Position numbers and translations under genes: made by a program. A DNA stretch of 64,000 bases from Evansella tamaricis (GTDB lineage Bacteria; Bacillota; Bacilli; Bacillales; Salisediminibacteriaceae), in assembly GCF_019042215.1 (NCBI RefSeq), contig NZ_JAHQCS010000100.1, forward strand, positions 1 to 64,000, in the 5' to 3' direction. Each line of letters starts with the position of its first letter. Positions within the stretch are counted from its first letter, which is position 1. The notes below the pieces were generated by a model. It did no database searches. It had not been told where the DNA came from and saw nothing but the letters and a program-made list of their open reading frames with translations. Shown one piece after another: positions 1 through 8,351 of this stretch.

Positions 1-558
1 GTAGCCGTCGCAATCTTTAAAAAGCATGATAGGAGTGGTTTTCTCCTATCATGCGAGCGACGAGCGCAGCCATTGCCATACTAATAAAAGGAACTCAAAA
101 AGTGGTTTTAAACTTTTTCAGTTCCTTCCTACTCGCTACGGGGCACTTCGGAAGTGACAACTGAAGTCAAAGAGCGGACTTCTGTTGTCATTCCTCCACT
201 GCCCTACGCTCGTGTTCATAGGCGCTTGCGCTTTTCTTATTGTCTAGCTCCAGCGCCTACTCGCATGGGAACTGAAAAAGTGGTGCTTTTCCACTTTTAC
301 AGTCCCTAAGCAATGAGAGTAGCCGTCGCAATCTTTAAAAAGCATGATAGGAGTGGTTTTCTCCTATCATGCGAGCGACGAGCGCAGCCATTGCCATACT
401 AATAAAAGGAACTGAAAAAGTGGTTTTAAACTTTTTCAGTTCCTTCCTAATCACTGCGGGGCACTTCGGAAGTGACAACTGAAGTCAAAGAGCGGACTTC
501 TGTTGTCATTCCTCCACTGCCCTACGCTCGTGTTCATAGACGCTTGCGCTTTTCTTAT
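1..558. repeat. Tandem dispersed hairpin repeat, two copies (about 318-bp period)
   Basis: Bases 1-240 and 319-558 are nearly identical. A full unit appears to run 241-558: it begins TGTCTAGCTCCAGCGCCTAC and ends with AGACGCTTGCGCTTTTCTTAT, and copy 1-240 is cut by the window edge. Each unit is a chain of inverted repeats: a 12-bp perfect stem (24-35 with 43-54), a GGAACT/AGTTCC stem of about 14 bp (103-138 and 409-445 regions), a small CACTTCGGAAGTG hairpin, and a GACAAC/GTTGTC stem. The element ends carry AGCGCCTA and TAGGCGCT-like inverted termini. No open reading frame or transposase is visible inside. Shorter relatives occur at 2109, 8352, 21027 and 31377. It lies downstream of tmcAL (minus strand) and may end its transcript, which is inference. 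Confidence 0.85.
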
Positions 559-567
559 AATCAGATC

Positions 568-1800
568 TCATTTCCTGTCAGCTAACTTGTTCTTTTCCAA
601 CTGAATTGGAATTGCCTTATATTCCTTCAATAAAGAATCCTTTTTCACCAAAGGCAAGGAATGGATGTGGCTTGCTAAAGTATCTTTTGCTAAGACAGGA
701 TGATTTGATTCTCCGGCCCTTGTAATGAGTGGAATAGGTAAAGAATTTTTGACACTGGATAAGTAATTTCTCCCTTCGGATGACATTCCCAGCACTCGAA
801 TATATGGTGGGGACAAGGGGTGACAATGTTCCTCCATAAAAGATTTTGGCGTGTTCATTAAAATATGTACAAATAAGCGTTGCAATCTTGTCCATGTATA
901 TCTTTTCGTTTTCACAGACTCCATAAATTCCTGAAAGGAAGAACATTGATTTATATGTTTTTTCAGACGATATTCTAATCCCTCTTCACACTCATAAATT
1001 TTCCCTAGTGATTCTGTTGGTTCAGTTAAAATACGATACTGCAAAAAGGGAAAGTATAATTCCCAATGGGCAAATGATCCAATTTCCTCCATATGGGTTT
1101 GTAATTCATGTAACGTCGTTTCAGGAAGGAAATGGTCTATTTGGTCCAATGGTTTGCCTTTCTGTATAATCTCATTTCGGATAGCGGTTGCACTGGCAAT
1201 CTGATTTGTAAGTTCCTTCTGATGATACCCTGCCTTTTCTCTTAAAATTGTATGAGCTTGCATAGAGGATGATAGCTTTTTTATGGCCTTTACATAATGG
1301 TAACCAAGAATGTTATTTGGCTTTGTTAAATCCAGTATCTCCTCCCCTTGAAATAGAGTTCGGAAAGCAACGGAGAACGCTTTAGGATAACTATAACCGG
1401 CTTTCATGTTTTCTTTTAAAAGTGTGTCAAGTTCCCCTTCCCTTACTTCGATGGCATTCACAGTATTAACAAAGGAAGTAATATCACCTGATTCACTTCC
1501 AAAGCAAAGATGATTAACCTCTAACGTATTCAGAAGGCTGACTGCTCCGTCAGAGAATATTTCAGCTTTCTGGGTGGAATAAATGTAGGGTAGTTCGATG
1601 ACTAAATCAACACCAGATGTTAAAGCCATTTTTGTTCTTTTCCACTTGTCAATTAAAGCAGGTTCACCCCGTTGTAATAAAGATCCGCTCATAACCGCAA
1701 CTGTAATATCCGCGTCTGTCTTTTTCTGGGAGGCTTTTAAATGATGAAAATGGCCATAATGAAATGGGTTATATTCCACAACAATACCAAGAATATTCAA
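568..1800 (-). CDS. tmcAL: tRNA(Met) cytidine acetate ligase TmcAL (YlbM family)
   Basis: The 410-residue product matches the TmcAL/YlbM family, which uses acetate and ATP to make N4-acetylcytidine at the wobble base of elongator tRNA-Met. The nucleotidyltransferase fold is marked by VVEYNPFHYGH at residues 7-17, whose HxGH (14-17) is the adenylate-binding signature, and by SATAIR near residue 205. The length is usual for the family. The start is TTG at 1800, preceded on the minus strand by an AAAGGGGG ribosome site. It is divergent from ylbN, the same arrangement as ylbM/ylbN in B. subtilis. The gene ends 10 bp from the repeat block at 1-558. Confidence 0.92.
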   Translation of the reverse strand: MNILGIVVEYNPFHYGHFHHLKASQKKTDADITVAVMSGSLLQRGEPALIDKWKRTKMALTSGVDLVIELPYIYSTQKAEIFSDGAVSLLNTLEVNHLCFGSESGDITSFVNTVNAIEVREGELDTLLKENMKAGYSYPKAFSVAFRTLFQGEEILDLTKPNNILGYHYVKAIKKLSSSMQAHTILREKAGYHQKELTNQIASATAIRNEIIQKGKPLDQIDHFLPETTLHELQTHMEEIGSFAHWELYFPFLQYRILTEPTESLGKIYECEEGLEYRLKKHINQCSSFQEFMESVKTKRYTWTRLQRLFVHILMNTPKSFMEEHCHPLSPPYIRVLGMSSEGRNYLSSVKNSLPIPLITRAGESNHPVLAKDTLASHIHSLPLVKKDSLLKEYKAIPIQLEKNKLADRK

Positions 1801-2168
1801 AGATGTATTCCCCCTTTCTTTGGGACAAAGTTTTCAAATGGGGATATCGTCCCCTGTTATTGTCCATTCTAAACAGAAACAAAGAAAAATAACACATAAA
1901 AGGATCAAAAGGAGTATAAAATAACCTGAATTACCCTCGTTAATCTTTTTTGTATTAGTACTGATTTAGAAGAAACGAAACGAAAATTATTACCCTCTCT
2001 CCATTTGATACTAAATTCGCATCAGATTCACTAAATATGTTATCCTAGGTAGTATAAGATTTTCCAGATGACTTTCGCTTTTTTTTAGAGAGAAGAAGGA
2101 TAAGAGGCACTGCCCTACGCTCGTGTTCATCGTCGCTTGTGCTTTTCTTACTTTGTAAAGAAATTAAC
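1801..2168. other. Divergent intergenic region tmcAL/ylbN
   Basis: This non-coding stretch separates tmcAL (minus) from the ylbN promoter (plus). It is AT-rich and holds a 3' fragment of the dispersed repeat family at 2109-2150. The ribosome site of tmcAL lies at about 1808-1816. I could not identify a convincing minus-strand promoter for tmcAL, and I see no open reading frame. Confidence 0.5.
2109..2150. repeat. Right-end fragment of the dispersed hairpin repeat
   Basis: The sequence CACTGCCCTACGCTCGTGTT followed by a diverged CGTCGCTTGTGCTTTTCTTA matches the right end of the repeat at 199-239. The left end and internal hairpins are missing, so this is a truncated relic immediately upstream of the ylbN promoter. 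Confidence 0.7.
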
Positions 2169-2197
2169 TTGACAAAAAAAAAAACGAAAGCTATAAT
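2169..2197 (+). promoter_or_regulatory. SigA-type promoter of ylbN-rpmF
   Basis: TTGACA (2169-2174) and TATAAT (2192-2197) are both perfect consensus hexamers separated by 17 bp. The spacer is an A-run. The first codon of ylbN is 28 bp further on. Confidence 0.85.
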
Positions 2198-2225
2198 TAC
2201 ATTTGTTGTCTTGAGGTGAAAACCT

Positions 2226-2732
2226 ATGAAATGGTCGGTTCCACAGTTGATGGTCTTTAAAGAAAAGGGCCTTCACATTGATGAAAAAGTTGATGTGAGT
2301 GGAATAAAAGAATTAGACCGTGAATGCAACATTGATTCTGTTCGTGTAACTGGCGATGCTTACTTCTCAAAGGAAGCTATTACGTTTCGCCTAACGATAA
2401 CAGGAACAATGATATTGCCATGTGCCAGAACATTAAATGATGTGGAGTATCCATTCTCCATTGATGCTACTGAAATATTTCAGTTAGTTGATTGGGCCAC
2501 CTTCCAGGAAGATGAAGAAATTCACAAGGTGAAGGAAAATACGGTTGATTTAATCCCTTATATTAAAGAGCGAATATTATTGGAAAAACCAATGCAAGTC
2601 TTTTGTAATAAAGACGATGGTCCTGCCCCTGCAACAGGCAGTGGTTGGGAGTTGCAAACAGAGGAACAAGAGAGTACAAATCAAATTGATCCTCGTTTAA
2701 AAGACTTAGAAAAATTTTTTGATGGAAAATAA
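2226..2732 (+). CDS. ylbN: DUF177 (YceD/YlbN) family protein
   Basis: The 168-residue protein belongs to the DUF177 family, which is found immediately upstream of rpmF in very many bacteria. Family members have been linked to 23S rRNA or L32 accumulation, but the biochemical role is not settled. Supporting features are the position 56 bp before rpmF, a single conserved-looking cysteine within MILPCARTLNDV around residue 70, and an acidic C-terminus ending in DLEKFFDGK. The gene starts with ATG at 2226 after TTGAGGTGAAAACCT, where GAGGTGA is the ribosome site. It probably forms a bicistronic unit with rpmF from the strong promoter at 2169. Confidence 0.85.
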   Translation: MKWSVPQLMVFKEKGLHIDEKVDVSGIKELDRECNIDSVRVTGDAYFSKEAITFRLTITGTMILPCARTLNDVEYPFSIDATEIFQLVDWATFQEDEEIHKVKENTVDLIPYIKERILLEKPMQVFCNKDDGPAPATGSGWELQTEEQESTNQIDPRLKDLEKFFDGK

Positions 2733-2788
2733 CATGACCTGGTAACTCAGCATGTTTTTTGAATGATCTCCAAGGAGGTGGGACGAAG

Positions 2789-2962
2789 ATGGCAGTACCT
2801 TTTAGAAGAACAAGTAAGACAAAGAAAAGAATGCGCCGTACACACATTAAATTACGTGTACCTGGTATGGTAAAATGTCCTAACTGTGGTGAAATGAAAC
2901 TTTCACACCGTGTTTGTAAGGAATGTGGTTCATACAAAGGCGAGGACGTTGTAAACAAATAG
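2789..2962 (+). CDS. rpmF: 50S ribosomal protein L32
   Basis: This is a 57-residue ribosomal protein of the large subunit. The sequence [19 protein letters not shown] is the typical L32 N-terminus. Four cysteines (C30, C33, C43, C46) in two CxxC pairs make this the zinc-binding form of L32; the zinc-free paralogue used under zinc starvation in Bacillus lacks them. The start at 2789 was chosen over an in-frame upstream ATG at 2759 because AAGGAGGTG at 2772-2780 fits 2789 and the family begins MAVP. An intrinsic terminator follows. Confidence 0.97.
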   Translation: MAVPFRRTSKTKKRMRRTHIKLRVPGMVKCPNCGEMKLSHRVCKECGSYKGEDVVNK

Positions 2963-2976
2963 TTCTAGTACACAAA

Positions 2977-3007
2977 ACAGAGAGGGCAATAACCCTCTCT
3001 GTTTTTT
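2977..3007 (+). terminator. Rho-independent terminator after rpmF
   Basis: The arms ACAGAGAGGG and CCCTCTCTGT form a near perfect 10-bp stem with a short loop, followed by a T-rich run (TTTTTT). Confidence 0.9.
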
Positions 3008-3025
3008 ATGTAGAAAGGGAGGAAA

Positions 3026-3775
3026 ATGATGAAAGTTTACAGTGGGAAGAGGTCAGAAACCGTAGCGGAAATCGTTATCAATCGTCCAGAAGTACGGAAT
3101 GCAGTAGATTTTGATGTCATTAGTCTTCTTGAGAAGAATGTAAAGGAAATCAAGCTGGATGAAAAGATAAGAGTCTTGATCATTCGTGGAGAAGGGGAGG
3201 CTTTCTGTTCCGGAGGCGACCTTCATGCCTTCCATCAGTTAATGACAATGGAAGAGGCCAAAACCATGTTAACGTCAATGAGTAAGGTTTTAAAGGAAAT
3301 TGTTGCCTTTCCAGGGATCACAGTATCATATTTAAACGGGTCGGCGGTTGGAGGAGGTGCTGAATTGGCAGCAGCAACTGACTTTTCCCTATCCAATGGG
3401 ACAGGGAAGTTAGGTTTTATCCAAGGTTCCCTTCATTTAACGACTGGTTGGGGAGGTGCATCGCTTCTTTCCCGTCGTGTGGGAAAACAAGCCGCCTTAT
3501 CCATGTTGGGAACAGGGGAAACTTTCACCATGGCCACTGGGATGGAGTTAGGTTTTATTCAAGACATCGTTCCCGATCTCGAGGGAGTGGATCGTTGGAC
3601 AAAGAAGTGGCTAACACGGGATGTCATTCAAGCGTACAAGGGAATTATTTATCCAAAAGGGGAAATGGAAGAATTGTTTCTATCGATTGATAAGGAAGTA
3701 GAGGCCTGTGCTAGTCTTTGGGAAAAAAAAGAGCATCATGATGCTGTAGCACGATTTTTACAATCTAAAAAATAG
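3026..3775 (+). CDS. Enoyl-CoA hydratase/isomerase (crotonase) family protein, atypical active site
   Basis: The 249-residue product has the crotonase fold. The oxyanion-hole regions are SGGD (62-65) and GSAVGGGAELA (105-115), the latter carrying E113, which aligns with one catalytic Glu of enoyl-CoA hydratase. The second catalytic Glu normally lies in a PE motif about 20 residues on. Here the matching stretch reads LGFIQGSLHLTTGWGG (129-144), so PE is replaced by QG. The protein may therefore not be a classical hydratase; a decarboxylase, isomerase or other crotonase reaction is possible. Tandem ATGs at 3026 and 3029 follow AAAGGGAGGAAA. It has its own position between the rpmF terminator and the gerR promoter. 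Confidence 0.8.
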   Translation: MMKVYSGKRSETVAEIVINRPEVRNAVDFDVISLLEKNVKEIKLDEKIRVLIIRGEGEAFCSGGDLHAFHQLMTMEEAKTMLTSMSKVLKEIVAFPGITVSYLNGSAVGGGAELAAATDFSLSNGTGKLGFIQGSLHLTTGWGGASLLSRRVGKQAALSMLGTGETFTMATGMELGFIQDIVPDLEGVDRWTKKWLTRDVIQAYKGIIYPKGEMEELFLSIDKEVEACASLWEKKEHHDAVARFLQSKK

Positions 3776-3866
3776 ACTTGATCCCTCTTTTTTTCACTAA
3801 AAAATCCTTCATGATAGCTTGTGAATGTTAGAAAAGAGAAAGGTTCATACTATTTCTAGAACATAA

Positions 3867-3896
3867 GTCTATCTTTTCTACTAATTGCATACATAT
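3867..3896 (+). promoter_or_regulatory. Candidate SigE promoter of the gerR-like gene
   Basis: CATACATAT at 3888-3896 fits the SigE -10 consensus. GTCTATCT at 3867-3874, 13 bp upstream, shares six of eight bases with the -35 consensus GTCATATT. In B. subtilis gerR (ylbO) is a SigE-regulated gene. The assignment is by motif only. Confidence 0.5.
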
Positions 3897-3930
3897 AAGG
3901 TGATAAAAGAAAGAAGGAGGGATCGGTTCA

Positions 3931-4494
3931 TTGGTAAGGCAGGATGCATGGAATCAAGATGAAGATTTGCTCTTGGCAGAAGTGGTATTGAGACATATTA
4001 GGGAGGGAAGTACCCAATTAACAGCTTTTGAAGAAGTGGGAGAGAAGTTATCTCGTACTCCTGCGGCATGTGGTTTCCGCTGGAACTCCTCTATTAGAAA
4101 AAAATATGAATCAGCCATCCAGTTAGCTAAGAAGCAAAGAAAACAGCTGAAAATGAAAGATATGAAATTAGATCTCAATGTGCATGATGTACAAACTGCA
4201 GAATTATCATCTGTAGGGGAACGCTCCGACAGCTCACTGGTTCAAACGATTGATGAGATGGTGAATTGGCTTCTTGAGAAGAAAAAGGAAATTGACGCGA
4301 AAGAAGAAGAAACACAGCAAATTACTGGTGTTTCCAGTCAATTAAGAGAATTAATGGAAGAGAACGAAGCGTTAGAAAAGGAATTGGCAAAACTGAAACA
4401 TGAATATGAAATTGTTAAAAATGATTACCAATTAATGATCAATGTAATGGAAAGGGCAACGAAACGAAATCAAAATACATTGTCTGCTAAATAG
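3931..4494 (+). CDS. gerR: RsfA/GerR-family sporulation transcription regulator
   Basis: The 187-residue protein has an N-terminal Myb/SANT-like DNA-binding segment (about residues 4-58, [20 protein letters not shown] through [13 protein letters not shown]), a variable linker and a C-terminal coiled coil (about 125-175, rich in Glu and Lys). This is the layout of the RsfA/GerR (YlbO) family, which adjusts SigE- or SigF-dependent genes during sporulation. Synteny between rpmF and ylbP points to gerR rather than rsfA. The start is TTG at 3931, ten bases after GGAGG (3916-3920). A candidate SigE promoter lies upstream and a long inverted repeat follows. Confidence 0.8.
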   Translation: MVRQDAWNQDEDLLLAEVVLRHIREGSTQLTAFEEVGEKLSRTPAACGFRWNSSIRKKYESAIQLAKKQRKQLKMKDMKLDLNVHDVQTAELSSVGERSDSSLVQTIDEMVNWLLEKKKEIDAKEEETQQITGVSSQLRELMEENEALEKELAKLKHEYEIVKNDYQLMINVMERATKRNQNTLSAK

Positions 4495-4557
4495 AAAGAG
4501 GTTGGGACAAAAGTGTTTTACGATGTAAACACTTTAGTTGTGTCCCAGCCTCTTTCT
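4493..4557. terminator. Long two-step inverted repeat between convergent gerR and ylbP
   Basis: The outer arms AGAAAGAGGTTGGGACA (4493-4509) and TGTCCCAGCCTCTTTCT (4541-4557) pair almost perfectly. An inner stem AAAGTGTTTTAC/GTAAACACTTT closes on a CGAT loop. The element lies between convergent genes and lacks a strong T-run. It resembles the widespread Firmicutes AGAGGTTGGGACA intergenic palindrome, and probably acts as a bidirectional terminator. Confidence 0.7.
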
Positions 4558-4613
4558 ATAGATAACTGTATATGGTAATATGCAACGTACCCCTTTAGTT
4601 TAAAACTTTATTT

Positions 4614-5105
4614 TTAATTTTCTTGCTCAGATACTCCTTCAGGAAACCATACATAAGGGTTTTCTCCCCGATCACGGTCGGAATGATAAGTAATTGGCTC
4701 GAACCCCATTTTTTCCCAAAAACTGTCCGATCGTTGACGGGCATTTGTTTTAACAGGGAGTCCAAGGCTTTTCGAGAAGTTTACAAGACTTTCACCAATC
4801 CCCTTTCCCTGATATCCAGGCAAAACTTCTAACTTCCATAACTCATAATAATCTTGAGGAGGATCAAAATAACGGTCAAATTTCTTATCTATTTTGTATA
4901 AACTCATCCGTCCTACTAATTTATTCCCGAAATAAACGCCATAAAAAGGTGACTCAATATCATTTTCAATAATATTACCTTCTAAATCTTCTTTCATGGA
5001 TAACTCCTGCTGTCCGTACTCCCTAAAATTTTCAAACTCTTCTAATGTCTTAAAATTAATATTTAGTCGTACAACTTCATGTTTTTCCAAAGAGATCTCC
5101 CCCAT
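4614..5105 (-). CDS. ylbP: GNAT-family N-acetyltransferase (YlbP-like)
   Basis: The 163-residue protein is a GNAT acetyltransferase. The acetyl-CoA pyrophosphate loop is QGKGIG at residues 99-104, preceded by the beta-strand WKLEVLPGY. The C-terminus has the ARQRSDSFWEKMGFEPITY segment typical of the final strand-helix of the fold. The position and minus-strand orientation between gerR and panE match B. subtilis ylbP. The substrate is unknown. The start is ATG at 5105, preceded on the minus strand by a GGGGGAG-like region overlapping the codon, and the alternative start at residue 1 only is supported by length. Confidence 0.85.
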   Translation of the reverse strand: MGEISLEKHEVVRLNINFKTLEEFENFREYGQQELSMKEDLEGNIIENDIESPFYGVYFGNKLVGRMSLYKIDKKFDRYFDPPQDYYELWKLEVLPGYQGKGIGESLVNFSKSLGLPVKTNARQRSDSFWEKMGFEPITYHSDRDRGENPYVWFPEGVSEQEN

Positions 5106-5281
5106 TTATGTTAGCAGTCTTAATTGAAAAACAATAGCTTGAATTATCTATATATTATTATAATTTAAAAAAGAATAAAAAGAAAACGATTTCTCCTTTA
5201 TTTATCGCTAAATTCGACATATTTTGTGCTAAAATAAGGAAAACGGCGGAAACCAAAAGTCCTAAGTGAGGTGATAGTCCT

Positions 5282-6172
5282 TTGAGAGTTTCCATTATTG
5301 GTGCAGGAGCAATTGGCCTCTTGACAGCCAGTCATCTGTCTTTTCAAGGATATGATGTACAACTGATCACTAGAACTAAAGAACAAGCGGAAAAAATCAA
5401 TGAATACGGCATTACTTTGAAAACAGAAGGACAGAGTCGAACTGTGCCTATTTTTGCATCGAACCATGTGGAGAATAGGAGTTTTAACGATCTTTGGATC
5501 ATTACTTTAAAACAATGGAAATTAAAAGAATTCTTTCGTGATTGGGAGAACAAAACGCCTTTACCACAAATGTTGTTTCTTCAAAACGGTATGGGGCACC
5601 TAGAAGCGGCAGAATCTTTCTTTCCATCGGCGCCACTATTTGCAGGTATTGTAACTCATGGTGCAATGAAGCTTGATGAAAGGACTGTTCGGCACACTGG
5701 CATTGGGGAGATAATTATCGGAACATGGAAGGGGTCCAATTCAATACCACTTATGGAAACTCATACGAAACCTTTTCCAATTTTATGGTCCCATGACATT
5801 TTGAAATCTATGAAACAAAAGTTATTAGTGAATTTGGTAGTGAATCCATTGACAGCTCTATATGGAGTTAATAATGGAGAGTTATTGACACGTCCTGCTC
5901 TTAATAAAAATGTATACGCCCTTTTTAAGGAAGGGATCATGGCGCTGGAACTTCCTGAAGGAGAATGGGGTACTGTTTTACGCGTCATTCAGCAAACTGC
6001 TGAGAATGAATCATCCATGTTGAGGGATATAAAACAGGAAAGATCAACAGAAATTGAATCTATTACAGGATATGTTCTGAAATTAGGGGAACAAAAGGGG
6101 CTACATTTACCAATAACTTCTTTTGTTCATCAATCAATCTTAGGATTAGAGAGGAGGGGAAAAGATGAGTGA
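5282..6172 (+). CDS. panE: 2-dehydropantoate 2-reductase family protein (PanE/ApbA, YlbQ position)
   Basis: The 296-residue protein has the N-terminal NADPH-binding GAGAIG (7-12) and the C-terminal helical domain with K180 in KLLVNLVVNPLTAL. This Lys and the Asn residues that follow (N184, N188) fit the ketopantoate reductase catalytic set. The reaction would be reduction of ketopantoate to pantoate in pantothenate and CoA synthesis. The start is TTG at 5282 after GTGAGGTGATAG. The last codons overlap DUF3397 by 8 bp. B. subtilis keeps ylbQ (panE) at this point, but ketopantoate reductase paralogues are common, so true PanE activity is not certain. Confidence 0.82.
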   Translation: MRVSIIGAGAIGLLTASHLSFQGYDVQLITRTKEQAEKINEYGITLKTEGQSRTVPIFASNHVENRSFNDLWIITLKQWKLKEFFRDWENKTPLPQMLFLQNGMGHLEAAESFFPSAPLFAGIVTHGAMKLDERTVRHTGIGEIIIGTWKGSNSIPLMETHTKPFPILWSHDILKSMKQKLLVNLVVNPLTALYGVNNGELLTRPALNKNVYALFKEGIMALELPEGEWGTVLRVIQQTAENESSMLRDIKQERSTEIESITGYVLKLGEQKGLHLPITSFVHQSILGLERRGKDE

Positions 6173-6557
6173 AGTGATTGTCTATATTGCCGCAACATTA
6201 GTTACGGTTCCAATCCTTGGGCTTTATGCTGTATATATTATTGCGGTAAAGTCGACACATAATAAAATCTTTTCTCTAAAATTGGCGGTTGATTGCACGA
6301 CACTTCTTTTCATGGTTGCTGTTTATTTTATTATTTTTCAAATATGGAATGTAAATCTCACATGGCTATTTGTGTTATTCTTCTTAATTACTGGTGTCGC
6401 ATTTACGTTACTTCATTGGAAGCTTTATGATGACATTAATATCCAAAAGGTAATGAAGGGAGTATGGAGATTCCAGTTTTTTGTTTTCTTCCTTTTGTAC
6501 TTTTTACTTTTACTATTTGGCATCTTTTCGCACATGTATGCATATGCCAAAGGATAG
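6165..6557 (+). CDS. DUF3397 small membrane protein
   Basis: The 130-residue protein is very hydrophobic, with four predicted transmembrane segments (about residues 4-27, 37-59, 64-84 and 100-124) and a short polar loop YDDINIQKVMKG between the third and fourth. It belongs to the DUF3397 family, found next to bshC in Bacillus. The function is unknown. Its ATG overlaps the end of panE, so the two are probably translated from one message. Confidence 0.8.
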   Translation: MSEVIVYIAATLVTVPILGLYAVYIIAVKSTHNKIFSLKLAVDCTTLLFMVAVYFIIFQIWNVNLTWLFVLFFLITGVAFTLLHWKLYDDINIQKVMKGVWRFQFFVFFLLYFLLLLFGIFSHMYAYAKG

Positions 6558-6566
6558 GCAAGTTTT

Positions 6567-6595
6567 TTGGTGGGGGTATCAAACTTTGATATAAT
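6567..6595 (+). promoter_or_regulatory. SigA-type promoter of bshC
   Basis: TTGGTG (6567-6572) and a perfect TATAAT (6590-6595) are separated by 17 bp. The bshC start codon is 48 bp downstream of the -10 hexamer. Confidence 0.7.
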
Positions 6596-6643
6596 GTAAC
6601 AGATTACTATCCCCATCTATTGATGTGAAAGGTTGAATAGAAT

Positions 6644-8272
6644 ATGAAACTGGTTTCTAAGGATTTGAATGATCCACAGTCCTTTATTAGTAAATACATA
6701 AATGAAGACAAATTACTAATGGATTTTTATGATTATTCCTTAAGTATAGAGGATCTACATAAACGATACGGGGAATTATCCAATAGAAACTATCAGAGGG
6801 CGGAACTGGTAGTAGCCTTAACTGACTATAACAAAAAATATACTTCATCAGAAAAGACATTTTCGCAAATTAACCGTTTATTGTCTGACGATACTGTTGT
6901 TTTGGTCGGGGGGCAGCAGACAGGTGTTCTATCAGGCCCCATCTATACCCCTAATAAAATTATATCTATTCTTCATTATGCGGAAACAATGGAACAACAG
7001 TTAAATAAACCAGTTATTCCTATATTCTGGTTAGCTGGAGAAGATCATGATGTGGATGAGATAAACCATACGTATGTACATCATGGTTCTTATGTCAAAA
7101 AGGTTCGTATACTGGAGCGTAATGACATAAAGACGCCTGCTTCAGAGAGGAAAATTCCCCGAGCAGAGGCACTTGAAATGATTAAAACGATGTTTCGGAG
7201 TTTGCGAGAGACAGAGCAGACACCGGAGTTATATCAATCTCTAGTTCGTGATCTAGACAAGGAATTGACGTATGTGGACTGGTGTTCCCTGATCCTTCAC
7301 CGATTATTTAAAGATACGGGAATTATTTTAATGGATGCTCACGATCCACAAATTCGCGCTTTGGAAAAACCATATTTCAAGGACATGATCAAGAAGAATA
7401 ATATAATAAGGGAAGAGTTTTTAAGTGGTGCAAATCGGTTTAAGTTAGCGGGTTTTGGTGAACCGATTGAAATGGACGAAGTAAATGCGCATCTGTTTTT
7501 TCATGAACAGAAACAACGATTTCTTCTGGAGTCTAGCGGTAATATCTTTAAGGAGAAAAATGGAATAAGATCATGGGAGACCTTGGACTTGTTGCGATTA
7601 TTTGATGATGACCAAATAGAGTTAAGTAACAATGTGGTAACACGGCCGATAATGCAAGATCTTCTCCTTCCTGTCATTGGATTCATGGCTGGCCCAGGGG
7701 AATTAAAGTATTGGGGTACATTACAAAAAGTTTTCCATACATTTCAAATCAAAATGCCACCAATTATCCCAAGACTTCATATTTCTTTTGTTTCTAGAAG
7801 AACGAAAAAAAACTTATTTTGGATAGGTGTGAATCCGGATACTGTCTCACAGAGAGGGGTGCAGGATCTCAAGGAAGAATGGATTGTGAAAAATAAAAGT
7901 ACTGATATACAAGACAGTTTCGTTGTTGTAAATAAAACAGTAGAGGATATTTTTCTAAAACTGGGAACAACTATAGATCCATTTGGAGAAGAGGGTAAAA
8001 ACATTCACCATAAATATAAAAAAATTGTACAGGATCAGTTTGCTCAATTTGAAAGGAAATTGGACGATCTTATCGTTGGCCAACTTACCCACGGGACCAG
8101 GCGATTTGATGAAGTGGAAGCAGAATTATTCCCAGATGGGAACTTACAGGAACGGTACTTAAATATTTATCCATTTTTAAATGAGTATAGTACAGATTTA
8201 CTTCAGAGAGTAGTTAAGGAATTAAGACCAACTATGGATTTGAAAGGAAAGCATTTATATATCTATCTGTAA
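6644..8272 (+). CDS. bshC: Putative cysteine ligase BshC (bacillithiol synthesis)
   Basis: The 542-residue product matches BshC, which adds cysteine to glucosaminyl-malate in the last step of bacillithiol synthesis in the cytoplasm. Family hallmarks are GGQQTGVLSGPIYT (89-102) and WLAGEDHDVDEINH (129-142), which form the nucleotide-binding core, and a C-terminal coiled-coil region near residues 440-490. The length is usual. The start is ATG at 6644 after GTGAAAGGTTG. Its own promoter and a strong terminator isolate it from the dcw cluster. Its presence indicates that bacillithiol is the low-molecular-weight thiol of this organism. Confidence 0.93.
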   Translation: MKLVSKDLNDPQSFISKYINEDKLLMDFYDYSLSIEDLHKRYGELSNRNYQRAELVVALTDYNKKYTSSEKTFSQINRLLSDDTVVLVGGQQTGVLSGPIYTPNKIISILHYAETMEQQLNKPVIPIFWLAGEDHDVDEINHTYVHHGSYVKKVRILERNDIKTPASERKIPRAEALEMIKTMFRSLRETEQTPELYQSLVRDLDKELTYVDWCSLILHRLFKDTGIILMDAHDPQIRALEKPYFKDMIKKNNIIREEFLSGANRFKLAGFGEPIEMDEVNAHLFFHEQKQRFLLESSGNIFKEKNGIRSWETLDLLRLFDDDQIELSNNVVTRPIMQDLLLPVIGFMAGPGELKYWGTLQKVFHTFQIKMPPIIPRLHISFVSRRTKKNLFWIGVNPDTVSQRGVQDLKEEWIVKNKSTDIQDSFVVVNKTVEDIFLKLGTTIDPFGEEGKNIHHKYKKIVQDQFAQFERKLDDLIVGQLTHGTRRFDEVEAELFPDGNLQERYLNIYPFLNEYSTDLLQRVVKELRPTMDLKGKHLYIYL

Positions 8273-8290
8273 CGGAATAACGTTTGTGGA

Positions 8291-8333
8291 GGCTGTTTCC
8301 AGGAGAGAATTCTCTTGGAAGCAGTCTTTTTTT
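8291..8333 (+). terminator. Rho-independent terminator after bshC
   Basis: GGCTGTTTCCAGGAGAGAAT pairs with TCTCTTGGAAGCAGTC, a long stem with few mismatches, followed by TTTTTTT. Confidence 0.85.
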
Positions 8334-8351
8334 AAAAGGTAAAGAAAGTAT

